A DNA stretch of 24,271 nucleotides from Gammaproteobacteria bacterium (GCA_007134115.1 SLLK01000254.1:1-24271); one strand, 5' to 3'. Positions 15,495-23,442 are shown, counted from the first letter of the stretch. The notes: generated from the letters alone by a model not told the origin. Numbers and translations are program-made.

Positions 15495-16182
15495 AGCGCT
15501 GCTGATGGCGGCCAGCGAGCCGCTGAATGTTGAGCAGCTACAGGCCGCCTTTGACAGCGCCGAACAGCCGGATGCGGCGAGCGTGCGCGAGGCGCTGGCG
15601 GCGCTGGAAGAGGATTACGCCGACCGCGCGGTGGAGCTGACCCGCGTGGCCAGCGGCTACCGTTTCCAGGTGCGCCAGCAGTGGAGCCCGTGGGTCAATC
15701 GCCTGCTGGCGGACAAACCCGGGCGTTATTCGCGCGCGCTGCTGGAGACGCTGGCGCTGATCGCCTACCGGCAGCCCATTACCCGCAGCGAGATTGAGGA
15801 CATCCGCGGTGTTTCTGTGAGCACCAACATCATGCGCTCACTGCAGGATCGGGGGTGGATTCGCAGCGTGGGCCAGCGTGATGTGCCCGGACGACCCACC
15901 CTGTATGGCACCACGCGCGGTTTTCTGGACTATTTCGGCCTGAAGTCCCTGGATGAGTTGCCCAGCCTGGCCGAGTTGCGCGATTTCGACAGCCTCAATG
16001 CCGAACTTGATTTCGGTGACGAGGAGCAGGCATCGCCGGCCGTCGTGTCGCTGGAGTCTGGCGCGGCTGAGCCTGATCCTGCTGACGCTGACGCTGACGC
16101 TGACGCTGACGCTGACGCTGACGCTGACGCAGATGCAGATGCAGATGCAGATGCGGCCGACGATGAAAGTGAAAAATCATGA
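15460..16182 (+). CDS. scpB: Segregation and condensation protein ScpB
   Basis: ScpB dimers bind the central part of ScpA in the Smc-ScpAB complex. The 240-residue protein has two winged-helix domains at about 5-85 and 90-170, with the family motifs LETLALIAYRQPITRSEIE (95-113) and GRPTLYGTT. After 185 the sequence becomes an acidic tail, and residues 208-231 are twelve perfect Ala-Asp repeats encoded by a hexanucleotide tandem repeat. Structured ScpB ends before this tail. The ATG at 15460 has AGGA only two bases away, which is close but is helped by overlap with scpA; a GTG at 15427 has no ribosome site. The stop overlaps the rluB start (ATGA). Confidence 0.96.
   Translation: MTDTQRTRRILEALLMAASEPLNVEQLQAAFDSAEQPDAASVREALAALEEDYADRAVELTRVASGYRFQVRQQWSPWVNRLLADKPGRYSRALLETLALIAYRQPITRSEIEDIRGVSVSTNIMRSLQDRGWIRSVGQRDVPGRPTLYGTTRGFLDYFGLKSLDELPSLAELRDFDSLNAELDFGDEEQASPAVVSLESGAAEPDPADADADADADADADADADADADADAADDESEKS
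16081..16152 (+). repeat. Hexanucleotide tandem repeat coding for (Ala-Asp)12
   Basis: GCTGAC is repeated eight times without error (16081-16128) and is followed by GCAGAT four times (16129-16152). Both units encode Ala-Asp. The unit is two codons long, so slippage would change the tail length of ScpB without breaking the frame. The two homogeneous blocks suggest separate expansions. Confidence 0.98.
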
Positions 16183-17012
16183 CACAGCAGGATCGCGGCG
16201 AGCGCATACAGAAGGTGCTCGCCAATGCCGGTGTGGGTTCCCGGCGGGAAGTGGACCGCTGGCTGCAGGAAGGGCGTGTCACGGTCGATGGCAAGAAGGC
16301 ACAGCCCGGTGATCGGCTCACCGGCGGCGAGAAGATCAAGGTGGACGGCAAACCGCTGGCTGAAACACCGGCGCAGGACCCCCCGGCGCGCGTGCTGCTG
16401 TACTACAAGCCGGAAGGCGAAGTGTGCACACGTAATGACCCCGAAGGCCGGGCCACCGTATTCGACAGCCTGCCCGTGCCGGCCGCCGGCCGCTGGATCT
16501 CGGTGGGCCGCCTGGACTACAACACCTCCGGCCTGTTGCTGCTGACCACCGATGGCGATCTGGCCCACCGTTTGATGCATCCATCCTGGGAGATTGAGCG
16601 CGAGTACGCAGTGCGGGTGCTGGGCGAAGTTCCGGCGGAAAAACTCAATCAGTTGCTCGAGGGGATCATGCTTGATGACGGCCCGGCGAAATTTGTGCGC
16701 CTGTGGGAGGCCGGAGGCAGCGGCGCCAACCACTGGTATCACGCCGTCATCGGCGAGGGCCGGCGGCGCGAAGTGCGCCGCATGTGGGAAGCGGTGGAAG
16801 TGCGCGTGAGTCGCCTGATCCGGGTGCGTTTCGGGCCGCTGGAACTGCCACCCGGAATGCGTACCGGGCAATGGCGCGAGCTGCGCCAGGAAGAGTTCGC
16901 CAGCCTTTATCACGCGGTCGGTCTCAAACTGCCGGCGGTGGCGCGTGCCCCGCGCAGGGTGCGCCAGCAGCGTGCCGCCAGCGGTCGGCCACGGACCCGC
17001 ACCAGGCGTTGA
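16179..17012 (+). CDS. rluB: 23S rRNA pseudouridine(2605) synthase RluB
   Basis: RluB isomerises uridine 2605 in helix 93 of 23S rRNA. The 277-residue protein has an N-terminal S4 RNA-binding domain at about 7-60 (RIQKVLANAGVGSRR) and an RsuA-type catalytic domain with D113 in GRLDYNTSGLLLLT. The EREYAVRV strand and the GRRREVRRMW motif support RluB over RsuA. The tail after 250 is basic (RQQRAASGRPRTRTRR), as is common in this group. The ATG overlaps the scpB TGA by three bases and the stop shares one base with the next ATG, so it is part of a coupled scpA-scpB-rluB run, an order widely conserved in bacteria. It could be RluE or RluF only if context were ignored. Confidence 0.93.
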   Translation: MTQQDRGERIQKVLANAGVGSRREVDRWLQEGRVTVDGKKAQPGDRLTGGEKIKVDGKPLAETPAQDPPARVLLYYKPEGEVCTRNDPEGRATVFDSLPVPAAGRWISVGRLDYNTSGLLLLTTDGDLAHRLMHPSWEIEREYAVRVLGEVPAEKLNQLLEGIMLDDGPAKFVRLWEAGGSGANHWYHAVIGEGRRREVRRMWEAVEVRVSRLIRVRFGPLELPPGMRTGQWRELRQEEFASLYHAVGLKLPAVARAPRRVRQQRAASGRPRTRTRR

Positions 17013-17665
17013 TGCCGGCGCCGGCGGCGGTTCTGCATACCCTGCTGACGGCCTACGGGCCGCAGCACTGGTGGCCGGCGCGTACCCGCTTTGAAGTCAT
17101 GATCGGCGCCGTACTCACCCAGAACACCGCATGGACCAACGTTGAGCAGGCCATGGCGCAACTGCGCGCCGCCGTCCCGCTGACCGCATCCGACCTGCTG
17201 GCGCTGCCGCCGGACAGGCTGGAGCAACTCATCCGGCCCTCCGGCTATTTTCGCCTCAAGACCCGGCGTCTGCGGTCCCTGTGCCAGTGGTTCGTGGCAG
17301 CTGGCGAATTTTCCGCCCTGGACCGACTGCCCACGACAGAGCTGCGCCCAAAGCTGCTGGCCGTGCACGGGGTCGGCCACGAGACGGCGGACTCTATCCT
17401 GCTCTATGCCTTCGAGCGCCCGGTGATGGTGGTGGACGCCTACACCCGGCGTATCTTTTCCCGCCTCGGCGAGGTGTCGCCGCGAATCGCCTATGAACCC
17501 CTGCGTGAGTGGCTGGAAGCGCAGTTGGGCGAAGAGCGCAGGGTCGCCCGCTACAACGAACTGCACGCGCTGCTGGTCAGGCATGCAGTGGTGTCCTGCC
17601 GCGCCCGCCCGCGCTGCGAGTCATGCGTCTTGCGGCAGAACTGCGCCACGGCGAAGACCGCCTGA
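17012..17665 (+). CDS. HhH-GPD DNA glycosylase, MagIII-like endonuclease III relative
   Basis: The 217-residue protein has the endonuclease III fold. TQNTAW.NV (36-44) begins the domain, the helix-hairpin-helix is HGVGHETAD (119-127), and D142 in VVDAYTRR is the catalytic aspartate. C196, C202, C205 and C211 (C-x5-C-x2-C-x5-C) form the 4Fe-4S loop, one residue shorter at the first gap than in E. coli Nth. The Nth lysine (GRKTA) is E124 here, so lyase activity is not expected. The sequence resembles the COG2231 group that includes Helicobacter 3-methyladenine glycosylase MagIII, which suggests removal of alkylated bases by a monofunctional enzyme; that substrate is inferred. The start is coupled to the rluB stop (TGATG). 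Confidence 0.9.
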   Translation: MPAPAAVLHTLLTAYGPQHWWPARTRFEVMIGAVLTQNTAWTNVEQAMAQLRAAVPLTASDLLALPPDRLEQLIRPSGYFRLKTRRLRSLCQWFVAAGEFSALDRLPTTELRPKLLAVHGVGHETADSILLYAFERPVMVVDAYTRRIFSRLGEVSPRIAYEPLREWLEAQLGEERRVARYNELHALLVRHAVVSCRARPRCESCVLRQNCATAKTA

Positions 17666-17707
17666 ACGGTGGTGGCCCGCCCGGCGGTCATTCCGCGGGG
17701 TCATGCC

Positions 17708-18463
17708 TCAATCGGCATAGACCGACCACGGACCGTCGTCGCCGGCGTTGAAGTGCCGGTCATTGCAATCCCGGCTGTCCGGGCCGAGCAGGTAAAGATA
17801 CGCCGGTACAATCGCGTCCGGTGAGGCAAACTCGCTGGACGGAGTGCCGGTGGCGATGGTGCTGCGCAGTTGTGTGCCTACCGGGCCGGGGTCGATGGTG
17901 TTGACGCGGATACGGGTGTTGGCTTCGGTCTCGCGGGCGAGCATGTGCGCCATGCCCTGCTGGGCCCATTTGCAGGCGCCATAGGCGCCGTAGTACGCGC
18001 GTCCCTCAAGTGCCGCCCCATCCAGGGTAAACACCACGCTGGCGTCGGTGGATTGCTTGAGCAGCGGCAGGCAGACCTGGGTCAGCATGAAGGGCGCGTT
18101 GAGATTGACCTGCACGGCGGGTAGCCACTCGCTGAGCGGCAGATTGGCCAGCGGCGCCAGTCCGTGCAGCCGGGCTGCATTGTGCAATAGCCCGTCGAGC
18201 CGACCAAAGGTGTCGGCGAGGGTGGCGGCGAGTTGTTCGTAGGCCTCGGGCGGCTCGCTGTCGAGCTTGAAGTGGCAGATCGCCGGCTCCGGTGAACCGT
18301 CGGCCACAATATCGTCGTATAAACGTTCCAGCGCCCGTGTGCCGCGGCCGAGCAGGGCCACGGTGGCGCCGTGACGGGCCAGCGAGCGGGCCACCTCAGC
18401 GCCGATGCCACCGCCGGCGCCGGTGACCAGAATAATTCGATTGCTCAGATCAGGTTGGGTCAT
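17708..18463 (-). CDS. YciK-like SDR family oxidoreductase
   Basis: This is a classical short-chain dehydrogenase of 251 residues. The NAD(P) motif TGAGGGIG lies near residues 14-21, followed by LHNAA and the active-site YGACK with Y161 and K165. The catalytic Ser, expected 13 residues before the Tyr (FTSSS in E. coli YciK), is D148 in FTLDG. Overall order and length match YciK, whose substrate is not known. An ATG at 18472 is also in frame but has GGA directly against it; 18463 has GGA nine bases away, a weak site in either case. The gene follows the squalene-synthase-like gene after a short gap and is probably the last of the mtaD operon. In Pseudomonas a yciK gene directly follows mupP. 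Confidence 0.88.
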   Translation of the reverse strand: MTQPDLSNRIILVTGAGGGIGAEVARSLARHGATVALLGRGTRALERLYDDIVADGSPEPAICHFKLDSEPPEAYEQLAATLADTFGRLDGLLHNAARLHGLAPLANLPLSEWLPAVQVNLNAPFMLTQVCLPLLKQSTDASVVFTLDGAALEGRAYYGAYGACKWAQQGMAHMLARETEANTRIRVNTIDPGPVGTQLRSTIATGTPSSEFASPDAIVPAYLYLLGPDSRDCNDRHFNAGDDGPWSVYAD

Positions 18464-18507
18464 GGTCGCCATTCCAGTGCGTCAGTGGGTGGTTGAACAG
18501 CCAGAAG

Positions 18508-19377
18508 CTAAGCGCTATTCGCCGAATCACTTCGAGCCGTCTTTTCCTCTTTACGCGCCGCGCGCCACGCTACCCACAAACGGGTCAGTGGCCGCAGTTG
18601 TTGTTCGCGCGCCAGTACTTCGAAATCATCGCGCCGGAGCTGCGCCAGCAGTCTGTGCGCCAGACGCAGCTGGATCATGGCGCCGCGCTGGCGGTGACGG
18701 TCTACGGCGGGCAGCAACGCCAGCGCCAGGTCGAAATGCTCGCTTGCCGTGTCGCCCAGCTCGCGCAGCACCGCGCGCATGCGCGGCGGGGTGGTGGACC
18801 CGCCGAGGTCCGCCGGCGTGGCGCCGTGACGGGCGAGCAGATCGTGCGGCAGACGCAGCCGGTTGCGCTGGTAGTCCGCGCCAGCGCGCGTGATCAGGCG
18901 CACCAGCGCCGTGGCGACGCCGAGATTGTGGGCAAACTTGATGCTGTTGTGATCCTCGTAGCCGCACACATGCACGCAGAGTATCTGCGTCATGCTGTCC
19001 AGGCGGTGGCAGCGCAGCAGCAGCTCATTGAGGCTTTCGTAGCCGTCCGGGCGCAGATCCATGGTCGCGCCGTCGAGCATTTCCATCAGGTATTCCGCAG
19101 GCAGCTGATGGTCGCGGATCAGCGGCTGCAGGGCCTGCGCCACCGGGTGGGCCGGCTGACCCTCCACGCTCGCGGCCAGCTCCTGCCCCCACCAGGCCAG
19201 CCGGGTATGCGCCACGCCCTCGTCGTTGACCTGTTCCACGCATTCCAGCAACTCCGCACGCAGGGCATGGAGCACCAGGCAGGCGTAGCGGGCCGGCTCG
19301 GCCACGAACAGCGCGGCCACGCGGATATCGGGTTGCCGGGCAAAGACCCGGTCTTCGACGTACGCCCGGGCCTTCAT
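18508..19377 (-). CDS. Squalene/phytoene synthase family protein, NDUFAF6-like
   Basis: The 289-residue, mostly helical protein shows the family blocks HALRAELLECVEQV (about 37-50), EYLMEMLDGATMDL (94-107) and ITRAGADYQRNRLRLP (about 182-197) before DLLARHG. Active squalene/phytoene synthases have aspartate-rich magnesium motifs in the first helix and an NILRD motif. Here the first is VEQVNDEG and the second reads ALVRLITRAG, so the catalytic acids look lost. That pattern resembles the mitochondrial complex I assembly factor NDUFAF6, whose members are thought not to make isoprenoids. No hopanoid or carotenoid genes are nearby. The ATG overlaps the rmuC stop by four bases (ATGA). Role unknown; membrane-associated assembly is an inference from the homology. 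Confidence 0.88.
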   Translation of the reverse strand: MKARAYVEDRVFARQPDIRVAALFVAEPARYACLVLHALRAELLECVEQVNDEGVAHTRLAWWGQELAASVEGQPAHPVAQALQPLIRDHQLPAEYLMEMLDGATMDLRPDGYESLNELLLRCHRLDSMTQILCVHVCGYEDHNSIKFAHNLGVATALVRLITRAGADYQRNRLRLPHDLLARHGATPADLGGSTTPPRMRAVLRELGDTASEHFDLALALLPAVDRHRQRGAMIQLRLAHRLLAQLRRDDFEVLAREQQLRPLTRLWVAWRAARKEEKTARSDSANSA

Positions 19378-20654
19378 TCATCGCCGTCCGTGGACAGTTT
19401 GCGCGGCGCCTTTTCCAGCTGGTCGGGCTCCTCGATGCGCTTCGACGTCTGGATGCCCATTTCCGGGAAGCGCCGGGCGCCGGGCAGCACCTGTCGCTCC
19501 AGCGAACCCACGGCCTTGTTGTAATGATCCACGGTGCTGCCCAGCGCACGGCCCAGCCGGCTCAGGTGTTCGGCAAAGGTGGTCAGGCGGCGGTAGAGGT
19601 CCTCGCCGGTTTCGCGGATTTTCTCCGCGTTCTCGGCCACCGTAAGCTGACGCCAGCCGTAGGCCACGGCGCGCAGCAGGGCGATGAAGCTGGTCGGCGT
19701 GGCGAGCACGATCTGCTGGCGCAAGGCCTCCTCAAGCAGGCCATCGTCGACATCCATGGCCGCTGACAGAAACTGGTCGCCGGGGATAAACAACACCACA
19801 AAATCCGGGCTTTTCTGGAACTGGTCCCAATACGCCTTGCTCGCCAGCTCCTTGACCCGCTCGCGCACCTTGCGCGCATGGTGCTTGAGATGCAGCTGGC
19901 GTTCGGTCTCATCGTCGGCCTCCACGGCGCTGAGATAGCTGTCCAGCGGCGTCTTGACGTCGACCACGATCTCGCGCCCTTCGGGCAGGCGAATCACCAT
20001 GTCGGGGCGAATCGCGCTGTTCTCGCCGGTGCGGTGGTGTTCTTCCTCGTAAAAGTCGCAGTGATCCACCATGCCGGCGAGCTCGGCCAGGCGGCGCAGG
20101 GACAACTGGCCCCACTGACCACGCACCTCGGGGCGGCGCAGCGCCTTGACCAGACGGCTGGTTTCGCTTTGCAGCTGGCGCTGGGTCTCGGTCATGTGGC
20201 GCAGGTGGTTCTCGATGGAGCCATAGGACTGCTTGCGCTCTTTTTCCACCTCGCGCAGATGGCTTTCGCTTTTTTCCAATGCCTCGCGAATGGGTTTGAC
20301 CAGCTCCTCGACGGCTTTCTGGCGTTCCTTGAGGTCGGCGCTGGCGCCCGTCTGGAACTGGCCAAGTTTCTCCCGGGCCAGGTTGAGGAACTGGTCGGTG
20401 TTGTGCTTGAGCTGTTCGCGCGACAGATTGTTGAAGGTATTGGCCAGCCGCTCACGCGATTCTTCCAGCATCTTCTCCAGTTGCTGGCCACCGCGGCGCT
20501 CGGCATCCAGCTCCGCGGCCAGGCGGATCGTTTCGTTTTCCAGCCGGCGCCGACTGCGCTCGCCAAGCAACCACACGATCACGGCGCCGGCGACCATGCC
20601 GCCAGCCAGCGCTGTGAGTACGGGCCAGTATTGAGACAGCCACTCCATGATCAT
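19374..20654 (-). CDS. rmuC: DNA recombination protein RmuC
   Basis: RmuC limits recombination at inverted repeats and has a predicted restriction-endonuclease-like core. The 426-residue protein has an N-terminal membrane segment at about 9-30, a coiled coil at 35-170, and the nuclease-like domain with RGQWGQLSLRRL (178-189) and the PD-D-x-K acids D218, D232 and K234. The tail after 400 is charged. The ATG at 20654 overlaps the mupP stop (ATGA); a second ATG two codons later is possible. The neighbours suggest coupled translation rather than a shared pathway. All core acids are present, so it should be functional. Confidence 0.97.
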   Translation of the reverse strand: MIMEWLSQYWPVLTALAGGMVAGAVIVWLLGERSRRRLENETIRLAAELDAERRGGQQLEKMLEESRERLANTFNNLSREQLKHNTDQFLNLAREKLGQFQTGASADLKERQKAVEELVKPIREALEKSESHLREVEKERKQSYGSIENHLRHMTETQRQLQSETSRLVKALRRPEVRGQWGQLSLRRLAELAGMVDHCDFYEEEHHRTGENSAIRPDMVIRLPEGREIVVDVKTPLDSYLSAVEADDETERQLHLKHHARKVRERVKELASKAYWDQFQKSPDFVVLFIPGDQFLSAAMDVDDGLLEEALRQQIVLATPTSFIALLRAVAYGWRQLTVAENAEKIRETGEDLYRRLTTFAEHLSRLGRALGSTVDHYNKAVGSLERQVLPGARRFPEMGIQTSKRIEEPDQLEKAPRKLSTDGDE

Positions 20655-21316
20655 GCTCGTTCCCCGACCCAGTCGAGTATCTCCCGCGGGTGGTCGATGT
20701 AGCCATCGGCCTGCCAGGTGCGCGGGTCGCCCTCGCCACCAAGATAGCCGAACATGGCCACCAGATTCACGGTGCCGGCGGCGCGGCCGGCCATTACATC
20801 ACGCCGGTCATCCCCCACGAACAGGCAACGCGCCGGTGCCAGATCAAGCTGGCGGCAGGCGTGCAGCACGGGCGCGGGGTGTGGTTTGCGCTCGCTCAGT
20901 GTATCGCCGCTGACAACACAGGCCGCGCGGCCGGCAATCCCCAGTGCCTCGAGCACCGGCACGGTGAAGCGGTGCGGTTTGTTGGTGACCACGCCCCACG
21001 GCAGCCCGGCCGCCTCCAGCGCCGACAGCGCCTGCGCCATGCCCGGAAACAGGCAGGTGTCGCGGGCCAGGATGTCGGCATAGATGGCCAGAAAGCGCTC
21101 GCGCAACTGCTCCATACGCGGCCCGGCCAGATCCGCGCCAAAGCCCAGTTGCAGCAGGCCGGCGGCCCCGGTGGACACGTGCGGGCGGATACTGGCCGCC
21201 GGCAGCGCCGGCTGGCCGTGTTCATCAAGCAACCGGTTGAGCGCCGCGCCCATATCGGGCGCGGTGTCGGCCAGCGTGCCGTCGAGATCGAACAACACAG
21301 CCTCGCCCGGTTTCAT
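20651..21316 (-). CDS. mupP: HAD phosphatase, MupP/phosphoglycolate phosphatase type
   Basis: This 221-residue HAD hydrolase has D10 and D12 in FDLDGTL, VVTNKP as motif II, the motif III lysine in RKPHP, and FVGDDRRDV as motif IV, with an alpha-helical cap at about 17-80. It could be phosphoglycolate phosphatase or MupP, which removes phosphate from N-acetylmuramic acid 6-phosphate during peptidoglycan recycling in Pseudomonas. Context favours MupP: the order mtaD-ubiG-mupP is the one found in Pseudomonas. The sequence alone does not decide between them, and no other recycling genes are in view. Its ATG overlaps the ubiG stop and its stop overlaps the rmuC start, each by four bases. Confidence 0.9.
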   Translation of the reverse strand: MKPGEAVLFDLDGTLADTAPDMGAALNRLLDEHGQPALPAASIRPHVSTGAAGLLQLGFGADLAGPRMEQLRERFLAIYADILARDTCLFPGMAQALSALEAAGLPWGVVTNKPHRFTVPVLEALGIAGRAACVVSGDTLSERKPHPAPVLHACRQLDLAPARCLFVGDDRRDVMAGRAAGTVNLVAMFGYLGGEGDPRTWQADGYIDHPREILDWVGERA

Positions 21317-22032
21317 GGCGAGACGCGCCGGCAGGCCATGAGGTAGTTCACCGCCACGCCCGGGCCCAGGCTGAAACTGCCGGTGAGCGGGTGATAGTGC
21401 ATGCCGGTGAGATCAATGACCTCCAGCCCTTCGGCGCGCGCCGGGCCGGCAATCTCGGAGGGACGCAGGAAACCGCGATAGTCATGGGTGCCGCGCGGCA
21501 GCAGGCCCAGCAGGTGCTCTGCGGCGACGATCGCCAGCGCAAAGGCCTGCGGGGTGCGATTGATGGTGGAGAACACCACATGCCCGCCCGGCTTGACCAG
21601 TTGCGCGCAGGCCCGCACCACCGCGCCCGGGTCGGGCACATGCTCCAGCATTTCCAGGCAGGTCACCAGATCGAACGCGGCGGGTTGTTCGGCGGCCATG
21701 GACTCGGCGGATATCTCCCGGTAATCGATGTCCAGCTGTTCCTGCGCCGCATGGTCCCGGGCCACTTCCAGCGCGCGCGCTGCCAGATCAATGCCCGTCA
21801 CCCGGGCGCCGCGGCGAGCCATACCCTCACTGAGCAGACCGCCGCCGCACCCCACGTCGAGTACGTCCGCGCCCTCAAACCCGGCAATGCGCTCGATGTA
21901 GTCCAGTCGCAAGGGGTTGATCCGGTGCAGCGGGGCGGAGGCGCCGTCCGGATTCCACCAGTCCCCGGCCAGTTGGTCGAACTTGTGCACCTCGCCAGCA
22001 TCGACATTGGCGCGCTGTGTGGTATCGCTCAC
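21313..22032 (-). CDS. ubiG: Ubiquinone biosynthesis O-methyltransferase UbiG
   Basis: UbiG carries out both O-methylation steps of ubiquinone synthesis using S-adenosylmethionine. The 239-residue protein (E. coli 240) has the family opening EVHKFDQLAGDWWNPDG, then PLHRINPLRLDYI, SAM motif I VLDVGCGGG (57-65), EMLEHVPDP, QLVKPGG and LGPGVAVNY. The frame is open upstream to 22086, but the GTG at 22032 is chosen because it overlaps the mtaD stop (GTGA), has GGAG ten bases upstream and gives the normal length. The SAM used here yields S-adenosylhomocysteine, a type of molecule deaminated by the product of the gene just upstream. Confidence 0.97.
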   Translation of the reverse strand: MSDTTQRANVDAGEVHKFDQLAGDWWNPDGASAPLHRINPLRLDYIERIAGFEGADVLDVGCGGGLLSEGMARRGARVTGIDLAARALEVARDHAAQEQLDIDYREISAESMAAEQPAAFDLVTCLEMLEHVPDPGAVVRACAQLVKPGGHVVFSTINRTPQAFALAIVAAEHLLGLLPRGTHDYRGFLRPSEIAGPARAEGLEVIDLTGMHYHPLTGSFSLGPGVAVNYLMACRRVSP

Positions 22033-23375
22033 GGTGTCTGTGCTCCGCTGTCCGGGCTCTGGCCGTCGGCGATGCGTTCGCCCCACGCACGGGCCCGGGC
22101 CAGAATGGCCGGCTCGTCCATGTGCACCAGCGTCCCCTCGCGCAACTGTTGACGTCCGGCTACCCAGACATCGCTGACGTGCCCGCGATGCGCGGTGTAC
22201 ACCAGATGCGAGATCGGGTTGAACACCGGCAGGGTATCGGCGCCGTCCAGGCGCACCGCCGTGAGATCGGCGCTTTTGCCAGCCTCCAGCGAGCCGATGG
22301 TGGCATCCAGGCCCAGCGCGCGGGCGCCGCCCAGTGTCGCCATCCGCAGAATGCGTGCGGCAGGCAGGGCGGCGGCGTCGCCGGCGGCCAGCTTGCCCAG
22401 CAGCGCGGCGCTGCGCATCTCGCCAAACATATCCAGATCATTGTTGCTGGCAGCGCCGTCGGTACCGATGGCGATATTGACGCCGGCGGCGTCCAGTTGG
22501 GCCACCGGGCAGGTGCCGCTGGCCAGCTTCATGTTGGATTCCGGGCAGTGCAGTACGTGCGCCCCGGCGTCGGCCACCCGGCTGATCTCCTCGTCGGTCA
22601 GCTGCGTCATATGCACCGCCAGCAGGCCCGGATTGAGCAGGCCGAGGCCTTCCAGCCGCGCCAGCGGGCGCACCCCGTGCTGTGCCACGCTGGCCTCAAT
22701 CTCGCCCGCCGTTTCATGCACATGAATGTGCACCGGCAGATCCAGCTCGTCGGCCCAGGTGCGGATACGGCCCAACGGCTCGTCCGAGACCGTATAGGGT
22801 GCGTGGGGGGCGAATGCCGTGCTGATCAGCGGGTGATGCTTGTACTCATCGTGCACCGCCAGCCCCTTGTCGAGGTATTCGGTGGCGTTCTGCGCCCAGG
22901 GGGTGGGGAAGTCGATCATGATCATGCCCACGCAGGCGCGCATCCCGTGGCTCACCGCCCGTTGTGCAACCACGTCGGGGAAGAAGTACATATCGTTGAA
23001 GCACGTCGTGCCGCCGCGCAGCATCTCGGCAATCGCCAGATCGGTGCCATCGGCAATGAACTCCGGGCTCACCCAGCGCCCCTCGGCGGGCCAGATGTGC
23101 TCTTCCAGCCACGTCATCAATGGCAGATCATCGGCCAGACCGCGCAGCAGCGACATGGCGGCATGGGTATGCGCGTTGACCAGACCGGGGATCAACGCAT
23201 GCTCGCCCAGCTCAATGTGTTGCGCGGGCTGATAGGTCTTTTGCGCCTCGGCGGTCGGCAGTACCGCCACAATGCGGCCTTCGTGAACAACGACGGCGTG
23301 GTTTTCCAGTACGCAGTCGGCCGGTTCCACCGGAATCACCCAGCGGGCGCTGACTAGAGTGTCAATCTGTTCCAT
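22029..23375 (-). CDS. mtaD: TRZ/ATZ family deaminase, probable 5'-methylthioadenosine/SAH deaminase
   Basis: This amidohydrolase of 448 residues matches the family that deaminates methylthioadenosine or S-adenosylhomocysteine. Metal ligands are H69-x-H71 in NAHTHAAMS, the VHIHVHETAGE cluster with H218, the later AVHMTQL histidine, and D306 in TDGAASNND. The PA3170 homologue in Pseudomonas aeruginosa, in the same position before ubiG, is a methylthioadenosine deaminase. Substrate is inferred from that, since triazine hydrolases share the fold. Two ATGs lie two codons apart; the one at 23375 is seven bases after AAGGG, while the one at 23381 touches it. First gene of a run of overlapping minus-strand genes. 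Confidence 0.93.
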   Translation of the reverse strand: MEQIDTLVSARWVIPVEPADCVLENHAVVVHEGRIVAVLPTAEAQKTYQPAQHIELGEHALIPGLVNAHTHAAMSLLRGLADDLPLMTWLEEHIWPAEGRWVSPEFIADGTDLAIAEMLRGGTTCFNDMYFFPDVVAQRAVSHGMRACVGMIMIDFPTPWAQNATEYLDKGLAVHDEYKHHPLISTAFAPHAPYTVSDEPLGRIRTWADELDLPVHIHVHETAGEIEASVAQHGVRPLARLEGLGLLNPGLLAVHMTQLTDEEISRVADAGAHVLHCPESNMKLASGTCPVAQLDAAGVNIAIGTDGAASNNDLDMFGEMRSAALLGKLAAGDAAALPAARILRMATLGGARALGLDATIGSLEAGKSADLTAVRLDGADTLPVFNPISHLVYTAHRGHVSDVWVAGRQQLREGTLVHMDEPAILARARAWGERIADGQSPDSGAQTP

Positions 23376-23413
23376 GAACATCCCTTGTCGGGTCAATACG
23401 AACAACTGCGGGA

Positions 23414-23442
23414 ATTCTACCCGTGACGCCGGTCGCATGCGA
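23414..23442 (-). promoter_or_regulatory. Candidate promoter of the mtaD-ubiG-mupP operon
   Basis: On the minus strand TAGAAT (23419-23414) is a good -10 and lies 17 bases from TCGCAT (23442-23437), a poor -35. Transcription would start near 23407, about 30 bases before the mtaD ATG. A perfect palindrome covers the -35, which could explain a weak, regulated promoter. Confidence 0.4.

Noticed and set aside
16081..16152. The GCTGAC array considered as a CRISPR-like or other functional DNA repeat array.
   Set aside because: Units are contiguous hexamers without spacers and lie in frame in the scpB tail; it is a coding microsatellite.
15930..16913. A minus-strand open frame across the scpB/rluB junction containing a Ser-Ala repeat.
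   Set aside because: It is the antisense reading of the scpB hexanucleotide repeat and of rluB, both of which have intact family motifs.
16703..17011. An upstream extension of the DNA glycosylase frame through rluB.
   Set aside because: The extension has no family similarity and would overlap rluB by about 300 bases; the ATG at 17012 coupled to the rluB stop gives a normal-length enzyme.
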